The notes below the pieces were generated by a model, which worked only from the letters and a program-made list of their open reading frames with translations, was not told the DNA's origin and searched no databases. Below, piece by piece: positions 23,601-35,037 of a stretch of DNA of 64,000 nucleotides (its first letter is position 1; each line of letters opens with the position of its first letter). Source of the stretch: Brachycybe producta. Its lineage: Eukaryota > Arthropoda > Diplopoda > Playtdesmida > Andrognathidae. The stretch is from assembly GCA_036925085.1 (NCBI GenBank), contig JAUPFP010000032.1:515501-579500 (forward strand), in the 5' to 3' direction. A program made the translations under genes and the position numbers.

Positions 23601-24695
23601 ACACCTTAAACAATTATTGTGCATACACATATTTAGGGGGTGCTATTTTGATGAACAGTGGGTGGAACGGTTGGAACAACCTGTACGAACAGTCGGAAAA
23701 ATAGTAGGAACAGTTGGAACATTAGGCTTAGTAAAATGAAGTTGTTGTAGGGTGTCTGGGGGAGCAGACCCCAATTTTTTTTCAATAATTATAAAGTCAA
23801 ATTAGTCTATTGTTCCGACTGTTCCCCATTTTGTTCATTTCGAATCCCTACTTGCAACTCTGCAAATGCAAAAACTCGCCTAATGATTTTGACAGTTTCA
23901 ACAGTTGTCGTTACACAGTCAAAAGCGTATTTTCTTACCTGCTATAATGCCCCAGAGAACATTCAAAACTGACAAAGTAAACAGTTTACTGATCGCCACT
24001 TCTTGGCCATCACTCTTGTCTAGAATGGCAATCAGTTGAGAAATTTCTCTCGCGATTACAGTTTCCATCGAAGATTTTCCGAATCCTAAGTTACGTAATT
24101 GGTGAATCACGAAACGACGTTTTTCTTTATATGCTGAGCCAGTTCCTGAAAACATATCTAAAACAATAATTAAATAATTAGTAAATGTTGGTCGGCAACA
24201 TCAAAATGTTCCCTGACTTTTATGCAGTTTACTGTAAAGTCTAGCAGGCAGCTAAAGGATCCAATGCGCGCATGCCAGAAATGGGTCAAACTGCTCTAAT
24301 GCTAGAGTCCCGCTACCTTCCCACTACCTTTCCCATGTCCCGCATTGGTCTTGAAAATCCCTAATTATGTACATACCTATGTTCTCCAGTTCTTTATTAA
24401 TATGGAAAAACAGACTTGGCCTATCCTCGAATGCATTGTTCCCAATAAATGCTTCCTTCATACTTTCCCAGCTAGTAAGAATAACATACATCTTCGAATA
24501 AACCGGAAAAGTGCATATTCCGCCGTACTTTTCGCAGACTTTCAAAAGTTCGTTTGGCTGTTCCAATACAAGTTTGCATTGATTTAGGGATACATTAAAA
24601 GGACCCGGTGGAAGGTTTTTCTTTCGATTAACATCCCACCAGATGTATCCTAGAACAATGGCGACTAAAATACAAACTAAACTTGCGACTTCCAT
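17688..24695 (-). CDS. Cytochrome P450, CYP2-clan-like (P450-B), six exons
   Basis: Exons are 24377-24695, 23939-24145, 21741-22049, 21308-21488, 18461-18717 and 17688-17872, all with GT-AG borders and the phases of P450-A. They encode 485 residues, two shorter than A at the C-terminus because the stop comes earlier. It is the recent duplicate of P450-A: exons and much of the introns align by eye. Hinge PPGP, AGQDST I-helix, EIQR, PERF and Cys429 are all present. The haem loop begins Leu-Ser-Asn-Gly, so the strongly conserved first Phe of FxxGxRxC is Leu422. The C-helix Trp is Tyr as in A. Predicted ER haem monooxygenase. The Leu could be tolerated or could mark early decay; every other feature looks intact. 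Confidence 0.88.
18856..19525. mobile_element. hAT-type non-autonomous element in P450-B intron 4 (paralogue of 2666-3425)
   Basis: The ends are CAGTGGCATAGCCAGG and TTGGCTACGCCACTG, with flanking octamers TACTACTA (18848-18855) and TACTATTG (19526-19533). It sits at the same intron position as the copy in P450-A and has internal indels relative to it. This marks a shared ancestral insertion. Confidence 0.82.
19645..19940 (+). repeat. 32-bp minisatellite in P450-B intron 4
   Basis: About nine near-identical tandem units of 32 bp, each containing CAGTTTGCGG, a T6 run and GGAATCCGGTTCTGAT. P450-A has a single diverged unit at about 3545-3585, so the array expanded after the duplication. Confidence 0.9.
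20281..20952 (+). mobile_element. P450-B-specific insertion of about 0.67 kb
   Basis: The P450-A intron runs straight across this point (near 3930). CATATA flanks the insert on both sides, suggesting a short target duplication. It contains AATAAA near 20570, an acceptor-like CAATTGCAG (ending 20636), an open frame and an excellent donor CAG|GTAAGT at 20848. It could be a solo LTR or a captured exon; I cannot classify it. Confidence 0.45.
20988..21175 (-). mobile_element. Helitron-like element, 3' end fragment (P450-B intron)
   Basis: Orthologous insertion to 3963-4195, with the same CTAG/hairpin terminus (one change in the hairpin) and shared flank TTCAAA. The interior is shorter than in the A copy. 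Confidence 0.55.
22134..22270 (-). mobile_element. LINE 3' tail fragment in P450-B intron 2
   Basis: Contains the reverse of the CTGCTTGCAGAGTAAT tail with AATTCAAATTC repeats, as at 36232 and 29044. Not present at the same place in P450-A. Confidence 0.5.
22868..23521 (+). mobile_element. Solo LTR (Gypsy-like)
   Basis: A 654-bp unit begins TGTGACAACCC and ends GGGTCGTTACA, imperfect inverted tips with TG...CA borders. It contains an AATAAA near 23157. Flanks CTAC/CCAC suggest a 4-bp duplication. P450-A lacks it at the equivalent site (8560). No internal gag-pol is present, so it is a solo LTR left by recombination. Confidence 0.75.
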
Positions 24696-25391
24696 ATTTA
24701 TTTCTCGAAGCAGCACGAAGGACTTCTTTATGAAACTAGCTTAAAGTACAATGAAAGGGACTATTTATAGTGAAAATATTCTGAAATATAGCCTCTTTAG
24801 CAAGCCTTTGTGAGATTTGAGTTATATTGCATACAAGCTAAAATGGCGGCCACTGCAAATGTTTTTTTTTTTAAATTTCAAATCAGCCTTTTATAGTTTA
24901 CGAACTTTAAATACTCGTTAAATTTACTACGTATTTTCGGGTTGGTTTTTTTAGTAAATTTCTTGCAACGAGGCTAGTTTTCTTATAAAGCAAAATTCCT
25001 CTTATGTAAATTTATTTATCGAACATGTGGTCATCATTGTTTGGTTTTTATTTGTTTCATTTGTTTTGGCTGCAAAATAATAAAAGTTATTTATTAAAAA
25101 AAACCTCGTTAAATAGACGGTTAGATCTATGTTTCATATGGTAAACATAACGCTTTTGTTTCGTGTGACAAAGCTCTAAAAAAGCAGTTCAGAGACTTTT
25201 ATGAGGCTATGGCATAAGGAAGCTAGTTGAAACGCTTCTTGAGAAAGACAATAGCCAAAATGCATATTGATTTCTAACAAAATATTTACAAAATCCATCA
25301 ATATTTCTGCAATTGATGGCAAATGCACCATTGTAACACAAAATGGAAGGGACCCGTAGTATTTTTTTTTCGTGTAAAACATATTTAATGA

Positions 25392-25895
25392 CTAGTGGTG
25401 TAACCCGTTATAAATGACGGGAGCCAAAGTCACAGGCAATTGTGCCCAGCATTAGAATTTCTTTTCCTCCGCCCTTTTATGACGTCAGACCAAGTAACAA
25501 ACCAATTAGAAATTGATGACGTTCATAAAAGGGCAGAGCAAAACAAATTCTAATGCTGGGCACAATTCCTGTGATAAACTGTAGTTTAATTTTGCTACTA
25601 TTATCCCCTCCCCTTTTTATATTTGAAAGAGGAAATGAGTTTTTCATTTTCTCTGGTGTCCGCATGCGCGTCGTTTGTTCCTTTTTTTTTACTCCTTTCA
25701 TTTCAATTTCAGTCACCCCTCCCTTTTTTCTCCCTCCACGTATCTCTCTCTCCCCCTTCTACACTTTCCAACGTTTTCCCCTCTCCAATTTAATATCATG
25801 GGGTTCTTGGATGGGGAGAGTGCAACATATAGTTGACCTTGAGAAAAAAAGCGGTTCATTTATTCATTTATATTTATATAAATTCCGATGTGCTT
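25392..25895 (-). mobile_element. Helitron-like element carrying a second MITE
   Basis: CTAG at 25392-25395 with a slightly mutated hairpin, followed by the family's pyrimidine-rich interior and the TTGACCTTGAG block near 25840. A further inverted-repeat element (about 25432-25573) lies inside. The insertion marks the upstream limit of sequence shared with P450-A. Confidence 0.5.
25432..25573. mobile_element. MITE with ACAGGCAATTGTGCCCAGCA ends
   Basis: Inverted ends are CACAGGCAATTGTGCCCAGC and the reverse of GCTGGGCACAATTCCTGTG. The interior contains a paired CCGCCCTTTTATGACGTCA / TTCATAAAAGGGC. It belongs to the same family as 48263-48463, 48466-48639 and 59002-59152. Its tip matches subterminal Helitron sequence, so it may have inserted there or recombined with it. 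Confidence 0.55.
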
Positions 25896-26003
25896 CAAGG
25901 ATTTTGTCCTCGAAGGTTAAAAATCAAACTTTATTGCTTCAAATTTTTAAAATTTGTATGTCGCTTTTCCTTTTGCGACAAATATTCTCATACACTATAG
26001 AGC

Positions 26004-26009
26004 TTTATT
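26004..26009 (-). terminator. Candidate polyadenylation signal of P450-C
   Basis: AATAAA on the minus strand 11 nt after the stop. That would give a very short 3' UTR, so a later signal may be used instead. Confidence 0.3.
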
Positions 26010-26019
26010 GTGGATGGAT

Positions 26020-29000
26020 TTAATTCATGCGTCGTTTTACTAGAATGGAATAGTTTTGTGGTTTTGCCATCAGTGTAATAATTGGTTCCAAACTAGGAGG
26101 TTTCGTGCCAGACTTGTAACTAAAAGTAAAGTGTTGCAACAGAGACGCTACGAATAAAAACAGTTCCATTCGAGTCATGTGTTCTGCGATGCATTGTCTT
26201 TGACCTACAAAACAGAAAAAAAACATCATTTAAAAACGTTGAAACGGTTGCTGAAGCTACAGCTAAGCTAGCCTTAGTTTATTTTTTTTTGTCATTTATA
26301 AAAAGTAGAGGTGGGACGAATCCTAAATTTTCTCGAATCCGAATCCTGAAAGGTTCTCGAATCCGTCAAATCTCTCGAATCTCGAATCCTTCATATAAGA
26401 ATCGTATATTATTCATTAAGAAGATGCAAATAAATGAAATAATATTAAATAATAAATTATTAATAATAAAAAACACAGTGTGGCTTCACTCAGGGTCGCC
26501 ACAAGGTGATCCGGTATTGCAACCATCGCCGGTTTTTTTCTTAGTGAACGCTTCTTTCTATTGGACGTCAATGGAGTTAAAACTAATTTTACCAACGTTT
26601 TTAACAGTTTTTTAAGGTAGGATTCGAAAGATTCGAAATACGAAGAAAAAAAGCGCGAAAATTCGAGTTTTCGAATCTCGAATATTTGTCAAGATTCGAA
26701 GATTCGAATAGCCCATCCCTAATAAAAACACTAAAACGGAATGTGTGTAGAACGGAATTGAGTGTATCGCAGCTCTTTCGTAACATTCCCTAAGGATTAT
26801 TGCCTATTTTCAGATGTAAGCATTCGAATGCACCCATACAGGGTGTTGTGCTTAATACTTACCATTTGAAAATGGTATGAAATATTCCGGTTTAAAGACT
26901 TTTCCGTCTTTTATAAACCTTTCCGGACGAAATACTTCAGGGTCTCCCCATAGAGATTTGTCGTGGTGGATGGCATATATGCTACGTATCAGTTCGGTTC
27001 CTTTCGGAAATGTGTATCCCATAACTTGAGTTGCTTTAGATGATTTGTGTAAAGTTGTTGGTATTATCGTTGCGTAGCGCTGAATTTCCATAACTGTCGC
27101 TTCTGTGTAAGGCAATCTAGAAAAAGAAAATCAAAGCTTTAATGTAAGCAGCTCAATGCCAAGTCCACATTTGATTTGTTACACTGAATAAGCGCCAAAT
27201 GGAACCTAAGCCAATCTGAATAAATGCCAAAAAAATTGGCGCTTATTCAGTTTCGTATTTGTTAAATCTGGCGCTTATTTAGTTTGGCGTTTGCTCAATT
27301 TGGCACTTATTCAGTTTGGCGCTTATTCAGTTTGGCGTTTGTTCAATTTGTCGCTTATTCAGTTTGGCGTATGTTCAATTTGGCGCTTATTCAGTTTGGC
27401 GTTTGTTTAATTTGGCGCTTATTCAGTTTGGCGTTTGTTCAATTTAGTGCTGATTTGCTTTGGCGTTTGTTCAATTTAGCGCTGATTTACTTTGGCGTTT
27501 GTTCAATTTGGCGCTTGTTTAGTTTGGCACTTATTCAGTTTGGCTTTTGTTCAATCTGATGCTTGTTCAGTTTTCTGTTTGTTCAATCTGGCATTTAGAT
27601 TTATTCATGTTATGCGTCGAATGCCTTCCAACGCTGGAAGAATGGTAGTTCGACAGTGTGTCGGATGCCGATCGTCCAACGTTCGACATTAGAAGGTATC
27701 CCGTGGTATTGGAAGGCATTCGGGCATTTGTCGTTTCCATTGTCCCGCGTCAACTGAGACGGTTAAATATAAAAATTACCTGTTAATGCTTAGGTTATTC
27801 AAAGTAAATCACAATGAAGCCAACACATTGCCGCAAGTGATTATTTCATAGTTTTTTTAAAATGATTTTTAAGTATTTTTACCAACATTTTAATGGATGT
27901 TTTTTTCTTTCTTCTTCTTATTTGTTAAAGAAAAAACGTTATTTTTTAAAAAATACACACAGTTGCGGCGGCAATATGTTTATTTTTCATATTTAAAGTT
28001 GTCCAATTTTGATGGTTCAAACTGCAATCTGCACCTTAAATATAGGCTGATCTAGTGATAGAATGACAAACAAATTGGTAAGTGCGATTCTATTTTTTAA
28101 AAAGTATTTAAAAATGGCGAATTTCTAACTCTTATGTTAAACTCCATTGAGTACGCACTCGTAAGCAAAAAAAAACATCCATTAAAATGCTCGGAAAAAT
28201 ACCTAAAAATAATTTTAAAAAACCACAAATAAACCACAGTGAAACCAACACATTAACGCATGTATTGAGTTTTTTTTTCTGATTTTTTTAATTATTTTTT
28301 ACCAACATTTTAATGGATGTTTTTTTGCTTACGAGCATGTACTCAATGGAGTTTAACCTAAGAGTTAGAAATTCGCCATTTTTAAATACTTTTTAAAAAT
28401 AGAAAAACACTTACCAATTTTTTGTCATTCTATCGCTAGATCAGCATATATTTAAGGTGCACATTGCATTTTGAACCATCAAAATCGGACAACTTTAAAT
28501 ATGAAAAAATAAACATATTGCCGCCGCGACTGTTGTGTATTTTAAAAATTAACGTTTTGTTCTTTAACATTGGGTCTATGGGCTCAATAGAAAAACGATT
28601 CTAGCGCCCTTTGCGTAGATTTTTCGAAATAATTTTGGGCTGTAGAATCTTAAAGCTTGCTTTGATTTGTAATCAACTTACAAAGAACGATCTTGAAGTC
28701 TTGGCTTACGGTGTCGTCCAATCACATTGTCTAGTTCCGTCTGAATCTTTTGTTGAATTTCTGGCCATGTTACAAAGTAAATCATTGCCCACTCTAGCGT
28801 AGTAGACGTTGTTTCAATTCCAGCATTGAAAAGACTGAATAATGCTCCTTTCAAATGGTCAACTGTAAGAAAATAGCATGTAACTCGGTTTTAGGTCAAT
28901 TGTTCTTTTAGGTCAAATGCCACTTTAGGTGTAATGCCTATTAGGTCAAACATTGTTTTATGCCAAATGCAACTTTAGGTTAAACAACTCGAGGTGAAAT

Positions 29001-32000
29001 GCCCCTTATGTCAAATGAGCTTTTAGGTCAAATGACTAGGTCAAATTTGAATTTGAAAAATTACTCTGCAAGCAGCCATAAAGGCCTACGGCAGAGGAAC
29101 AAGAGTCCAAGTGCAGCATAGAAAATGCATTGTCAAAACCAGAAAATATAAAACTCTCTCCAACTTTGTTAAGAGTGGTCACCCCTACCCAAATATAATG
29201 CCCTGCAAAGTTTACTTGAAGTAGGTTTAGGGTAAGAGCCTTCTAGCATTCGATTAAAGATATTTAGACTAAAATCTGAACGTCTTGCTAGTAAACTATC
29301 CCAACCAAGCTCTGAAAGCATTTTAGCAAATGACTAGGTCATACGCCCTTCAGGTCAAATTTTTTAGGTCATGTTAAATGTGTATTTGGTGGAAATGAAT
29401 GTAGAGCAAATGTTTAAGGCATGTGATTATAGGACAAGATGCCCTTTAGGTTTAATGGTATTAGAGCATACATTTTAGGTCAAATGATGTGTTTTAGTGC
29501 AAGTTATGTAGGCCTACTTGTATAGATATATACTGTAGTATATCTGTATATATATATAGAAAGCTATGAGGACATCTTAATCCCGCTGTCTTGCACGTGC
29601 AGAGGGTACCCTAATTCCCTTGTTGGGTCATAGGAAGTATTCCTGCCAAGTCTGGTTCCTATAGGTGAAAAAGTGTGGGAATGCATAGCAGACAAACAGA
29701 TAGACATCCAAAAATATAGATAAGATGTGTGCAAAGTTGAGAAATCTTACCGGTGAAACATGTTTCTTTCGGTTGCGCCTTTTCGGATTGTTTGTAGATT
29801 TTATCCAAATAAATATCAATAAAATCTCTGGGAGTGTCTTGTTGAAAGGAATTAGCGTGTTCTGCTAATTCACGGTCGAAATAAGTTTCTTCTTTAATTA
29901 GCTTTTCGTAGAGTTCCCAGTGATGGAAGGGATCACCGGGAAGAAAACGTAGAATCGGTAAATAAGTCACAATCGTTGCTTTCATGACTAAACGGTATTT
30001 GTCCTCCAAGATTTGTATGTATTGTTTCATGTTATCATCTTCGTAGTCGAATGACTTTCCTAGAAAAAGGTTGAATAATGGCAAAAGTTATTTCTTAAGT
30101 CGCAGCCACACTATGCCGATCGGCTTTAAATCGGCATTGCCGCTGGGCATTGTGGAATAAATGGGGACACGTTTCTTAAAGAGACCGTTAGGTGGTTACT
30201 TCCAAAAATTTCTTTTCAAAATATTGTCAAGTCTTACCCAATGATTACCAAATTAACAAAATGATGTTTAAAATTAAAAATAAGTCAATAATGGCGGCCG
30301 CCGGTCGCATACCAGTGGCGAGTGGCGGCGTTTTGAGCTTCAAAAACACTGGCGGCGGCGTTTTCGCTTAGCGGCGCACAGCACCATTGAACGCCATTTT
30401 AAATTTCATGAAACGAAAGTCTACCCCTCAAGTTAGTTTCAAATGCTGTCACCTCACATTTCCAATAATTCCTTGATAAAATACATGTATTCCCTACTCA
30501 TATTCAACTCGAATACAACCTTCCAATCAACTTGAGAGCCACGCGACACGTGCACGTGTCGCGTGGCTCTCAAGTTGATTGGAAGGTTGTATTCGAGTAC
30601 TTTGAAATGAATATAGGGAATACATGTATTTGAATAGGGAGTTAAAAGGAATGTGAGGTGACAACGTCAGAATTCGTGTAGAGGAGTATACTTTGTGGGT
30701 TTTTTATTGCCAATCTCTGTTGTTTGGTGGCGCATCTGTCTGATAAAGTCCATTTATATGGAGTTAAATGATTTTTAATTTTTTTTTAAATTATATTAAT
30801 GACATTTGAAATTTTAAAAATCGTTTTGGCAATCATTGGGTATATAAGTCTTGACAATATTTCGCCAAGAATTAAGTTACTTTGCGCATGTCTACTAGAA
30901 GTCGCGAGTTAATTGGCTAAACAATGGAGTGGCGCCTCATCTGACGGAGGCCTAAGTTGATGGAATATCTGTTTTCCTACCTGCAGTGATGCCCCAAAGA
31001 ATGTTCAAAACGGACAAATGGAAGAGTTTGCTAATCTGCACTTCTTGACCGTCACTTTTGTCCAGTATCGCAATCAGTTGAGAAATTTCTTCCAACATTA
31101 TGGTTTCCATTGAGGATTTTCCGAATCCTAAGTTACGCAATTGATAAAGCACGAAACGACGTTTTTCTTTACTCGTTGCACCGCTTGCGGTCAGCATTAC
31201 TAGGACATTTACCAACAAGATTTTCAGTAAATTATATTTGGGTTAAACTGGATAAAAAAAACCTGTGAAATTCAATTGTTTTTCTTTCGGAGACATACAT
31301 TTTTGGCTTTTGATTTCTCGAACAATTGATTAAAATGCATCACGGGTAATGCATTGTAATTAATTTCTAATTGGATGCGGGTTTGTTTTGCAAGAATGTT
31401 AGATTTTGACGGTTTTTTTTTAGAATTGAAAGCGTGCATTACCAAAACGTTGTAAATGCCAAAATTTAAAATTTTTCAGCAGATACGAAAGAAAAAACAA
31501 TTTTCTACTAAACCAATTACATTAAAGACATAAAAATATTGTAATCCAATTTACAGGAAGCTAGGAAATGAAGAGAATCAATTAAAATTATTAATGAGTA
31601 ATTAGAATATTTTTAAAAAAAATTTAAACTTCATTTCAGTATTCCAAAAAAAACGTTGTAAACGCCAACATGCCACATATATGCTGACAAGGTGTAAACT
31701 ATAGTAACATTGTTGGCGTTTACAACATGACCATAGTCATTAAGCGACTGGCCATTTTGACGGGTGTGGGACATTTGCCCTAAAGGCACTTGCTCTAAAG
31801 GGACATTCGTCCTAAAGCCATTTGTCCTAAAGGGAATGTCCCTTAATAATAAAAATTCGTTAAATAATGTAAATTTACACTACTGATTAGGGCAAATGTC
31901 CTTTTAGGGCACGTATCCCTTTAGGGTAAATGATTTTAGTGCAAATGTCCCTTTAGGGCAAATAGTTTTAGGACAAATGTCCCGTTAGGGCAAGTTTCTT

Positions 32001-32410
32001 TAAGGCAAATGTCTATATTCCACGTCTGATTTATGACTTTCAACTCTTCAGTTGTATTTTTTCAATTTAAAATTTGTATCAATACCTGTGTTATCAAACT
32101 TTTTATCAAAATCGAACGTTATTTTAGGTTTATCGTAGAATGCGTCATTTTTAAGTATCGCTTCCGTCATACTTTCCCAGTTAGTAAGAAGAATCATGTT
32201 TTTCCCAACCGTTGGTAAAGTGCACATTCCACCATACTTTTCGCCAAATTTCACCAATTCGCTTGGCTGTTGAACCAGATCTCTTAAATAATTAGGCAAG
32301 ACGTAAAATGGACCCGGTGGTAGATTCCTCTTTCGGTTGGCGGTGTTCCACCAAAAGTATCCGAAAGCAACTGCGGCTAAAATGCAAATCAAAGTTGCGA
32401 CGTCCATCAT
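26020..32410 (-). CDS. Cytochrome P450, CYP2-clan-like (P450-C), six exons
   Basis: Exons are 32086-32410, 30981-31199, 29751-30059, 28682-28862, 26863-27116 and 26020-26204; spliced length 490 residues, no stop, phases 1,1,1,2,1 as in A and B. The anchor is residues 4-21, PPGP 31-34, I-helix AGIETT (298-303, a canonical match), ExxR EIQR (355-358), PERF 409-412, haem loop FSNGQRQCIA with Cys434. The C-helix Trp is replaced by Ser118. Exon 2 has four extra codons compared with A/B and exon 5 one fewer. Acceptor choice for exon 2 (the TAG ending at 31200) is set by phase. Clearly a different subgroup from A/B; its closest relative here is P450-D. Introns carry LINE tails, a 92-bp palindrome and two fold-back elements. 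Confidence 0.88.
26308..26722 (+). mobile_element. MITE, short copy of the GAATCC family (P450-C intron 5)
   Basis: Starts GAGGTGGGACGAATCC and ends GATTCGAATAGCCCATCCCT, with the same interior TTGGACGTCAATGGAGTT as at 52540. Only three or four GAATCC units are present. Confidence 0.65.
27180..27600 (+). repeat. Degenerate minisatellite of GCTTATTCAGTTTGGCG
   Basis: Roughly twenty alternating units of about 16 bp (GCGCTTATTCAGTTTG / GCGTTTGTTCAATTTG). It lies just upstream of P450-C exon 5 on the coding strand. A short version sits at the same place in P450-D (about 37000-37090), so the array predates that duplication. Translated frames are meaningless. Confidence 0.8.
27830..28655. mobile_element. 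Long fold-back (inverted-repeat) element in P450-C intron 4
   Basis: Two arms of about 350 bp face each other, meeting near 28200-28270. Arm landmarks are GCGGCGGCAATATG against CATATTGCCGCCGC and CTCCATTGAGTACGC against its inverse. Outer end TCGAAATAATTTTG. It belongs to the same family as 33360-33985 and 46866-47639. Confidence 0.7.
28885..29470 (+). repeat. TTTAGGTCAAATG degenerate minisatellite, split by a LINE tail
   Basis: Loose 15-20 bp units of TTTAGGTCAAATGCC type run on both sides of a LINE tail at 29044-29340. Related TTTAGGGCAAATG arrays are at 15011-15125, 31765-32015 and 42700-42835. Confidence 0.65.
30205..30890. mobile_element. Large palindromic element centred on a 92-bp perfect palindrome
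   Basis: The centre (30507-30598) is a perfect inverted repeat with no spacer. Imperfect pairing continues outward to AAAATATTGTCAAG at about 30219 and its inverse near 30855. A single arm of the same family is at about 53870-54180, and a partial one at about 15280-15370. Confidence 0.75.
31765..32015. repeat. TTTAGGGCAAATGTCCC degenerate minisatellite (both orientations)
   Basis: The left part is in the CCCTAAAG orientation and the right part in TTTAGGGCAAATG, so the array is a fold-back of the unit seen at 15011-15125. It abuts P450-C exon 1. Confidence 0.65.
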
Positions 32411-34217
32411 TTTTGCTTCTTTCGAGCAACAAGTCTGAAATGTTTCTGATAAGAATTAATTAGCATTTTTGTCTTCTTAAAACATTGTGTAATTTTTTAA
32501 AAATTTAGCCTCTTGTCCCCGTTTTTTTTTTGTTCCCCTCTACAAGCCAAAGCCTTGTTTCCACTAGCACCAAATAAATTAGCAGGTTTTTTTTTGAAAT
32601 AATGAAAAGTTTATACAACAAAAATTTCAATAATTGCAAACAATGGCAGTTATTTTATTTGATTTTTTTTTAAAAAAAAATTTGATTTAAAACTAAGTAT
32701 TGGAAAATTTGTTTCAAATTTATATGGTGTGTGTGTGTGTGAGAGAGAGAGGCTAATTTTGTTAATGTCTGTGTCGGCCGGATCGAAACATGTTTATCGA
32801 ACAGGTGGTCGTCATCATTACTTTTTGTACGTTTTCAATTGTTTATTGTAGCAAAATGCGAGTTGTTAAGAATAATTACGTGTCTTTTGTTCACGTGTTT
32901 ACTTTGTCACGGTAATTATTTACGTGCCCTTTGTCACTTGTTTTGACAAATTGGCTGGAAAAAAATGTCATAAAAATGTTTTCCATATATCGGCTTATAA
33001 AAAAAACAATATAAAGCACTGGTTCACGCAATGAAGTAGTTGCAGCTGTAATGCAAGGTCGTGTTTACTGTGCTTCTTTGTTCAAAAGGAACCAACCAAA
33101 AGTATACTATAAAATAATTGCTCACTCGCTACGCTCGCGAAAAAAAAAGGGAGAATGTTTATGTATTCCAAAGTTTACAGACTTCGTTTCAAATATATTT
33201 TTATGGCCAATTGAAACTCATTCACTACACGAGTATGCAAACAATGTGAAATTCCATCATTTCAAAACTGATAAAAATTATATTTGAAGAGTTTTAAGGG
33301 GGGGGGGGGAGAATTATCCACTGGCTTTGGGGGGAGGGGGGGGGGGGTTGGGCACCCCTGGTCATGGCAATATGTTTATTTTTCATATTTAAAGTTGTCC
33401 AATTTTGATGGTTCAAAGTGCAATGTGCACCTTAAATATATGCTGATCGAGTAATAGAATGACAAGAAATTGGAAAGTGTGGTTCTATTTTTAAAAAAGT
33501 ATTTCAAAATCGCAAATTTCTAACTTTCATGTTAAACTTCATTGAGTAAAAATACGTAAAAATAATTTTAAAAAACAGAAAAAAAGCAGCATGTGCGCCA
33601 ATGTGTTGGCTTCACTGTTGTTCAATTCTGTTTTTTTTTTCAAATTGTTTTTACGTATTTTTACGAGCATTTTAATTTTTTTTTTATTCTTACGAACGCG
33701 TACTCAATGGAGTTTAACATTAGAAATTCGCGATTTTGAAATACGTTTTAAAAATAGAACCGCACTCACCAATTTTTTTGTCATTCTATCACTCGATCAG
33801 CATATATTTAAGGTGCACCTTGCACTTTGAACTATCAAAATTGGACAACTTTAAATATGAAAAATAAACATATTGCCTGTGTATTTTAAAAATTAACCTT
33901 TTTTACTTTAACATCGGGTCTAAGGGTTCAATAGAAAAACGACGCTAGCGCTCTTTGCGGAGATTTTTCGACTTATATTTGTGATTATATTTAAATTATA
34001 TATGCAGTGTATATGCAGTAAAAATAGCATTGTTGTGAAGTAATTTGTCAAAAGTAATAAATAAAGCTGAGTCTCCCCCCCCCCCCCCCCTGGGTGCCCT
34101 TACCACTAATATGATGATATGAGGTTCTGAATCTATAAATGAGGTGCGTTTGCATGCAAGCTGAGGCTAATATGGATTTCATTGTCCTGCATTTCTGATA
34201 ACCGTTTTCTATTTCAG
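32411..34217. other. Upstream region of P450-C
   Basis: Matches 44340-44900 upstream of P450-D in its first 500 bp (TTGCTTCTTTCGAGCAACAA and onward), then a GT microsatellite and a fold-back copy. The plus-strand open frame 33051-33287 has no recognisable domain. Confidence 0.4.
33360..33985. mobile_element. Fold-back element, second copy
   Basis: Same family as 27830-28655, with arms meeting near 33560-33670 and ending in CTCTTTGCGGAGATTTTTCGA. The left outer end is truncated at GGCAATATG. Confidence 0.65.
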
Positions 34218-34283
34218 ACAATGCTGCTGATATGTGGAATGCATCTCACGTATCTCCGCCTCAGGCTTCACAGCGAGTCAAAG
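34218..34283 (+). CDS. Candidate upstream exon of the FANCE-like gene
   Basis: A 66-nt segment sits between a pyrimidine-rich acceptor (TATTTCAG) and a good donor (GTAATG). Its open frame reads NAADMWNASHVSPPQ and onward to RVK, starting with two bases of a split codon and ending with one. That end phase fits the two-base start of the exon at 46558, giving Gly across the junction. If real, the next intron is about 12.3 kb and contains the whole of P450-D in antisense. The peptide itself is not recognisable, so the link rests on splice signals and phase alone (a one-in-three coincidence). No 5' exon completing its first codon was found nearby. Confidence 0.4.
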
Positions 34284-34827
34284 GTAATGTAAATCTATTA
34301 ATTGTGTTTAAATTTCTTTAAAATGATTGAATTCGTAATCCAAAATCAAGGGTTGATTCACAATATAAACCTATTGCAGCTGCAAGGCAAGAAGGTTCAA
34401 TACCAGTGGCGACTGCAGTGGCTAATGCTAAGCTCAATGGACGTTTTCATGAAATTTGGATGCAAAAAAAAACAGCCAAGCGAACGTTTTTTTAAAAACA
34501 GCATTACGAAAAAAAAAACTTCAAATTGTTTTCAAAACTAGAATGTATAAGATTATGCTAAAAGTTTTTTTCGTGGCAATATCTTGAAAAATGAACCTTC
34601 AATATGAAAATGACTCGTTTTGAAAGTTTTTTAATTGACATTTCATAAAAAAAAAACTATTTTTCAAACTGTTACAAAAAGTTTATTTTGAAAGATATCA
34701 TCATGAAAACACTTTTAGCATCATGACCGACTATTCTAGTTTCTAAAACACTTTGAATTTTTTCGTAATGTTTTTCTCCTGAAAAACGTTCACTTCAAAA
34801 ATAGAATTTTTTCTCAAAACTGCGGAC

Positions 34828-35037
34828 AGGTAGTTAGAAATAGCTGAAAACTTCAGTTGGCTCCGCCCTTGTTATGACGACTGGCAACTTCTAATTGGCT
34901 GGTTATGTAGTCAGTCTGACGTTGAAAAGGAGCAGAGCATGTGACGTCAGACTACATAACCAGCCAAATTAGAAGTTGGCAGTCGTCATAACAAGGGCGG
35001 AGCCAACTGAAGTTTTCACCTATTTCTAACTGTGTGT
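34828..35037. mobile_element. MITE with CAGTTAGAAATA...GGCTCCGCCC arms
   Basis: Long inverted arms: the segment with AACTTCAGTTGGCTCCGCCC faces its near-perfect inverse, with TGACGTCAGACTACATAACC inside. Further copies are 50999-51203 (full) and 35350-35480 (right arm only). Confidence 0.75.

Noticed and set aside
33051-33287. 78-residue plus-strand frame as an extra FANCE exon
   Set aside because: No donor after it and no similarity; near a repeat-like CTCACTCGCTACGCTCGCG motif.
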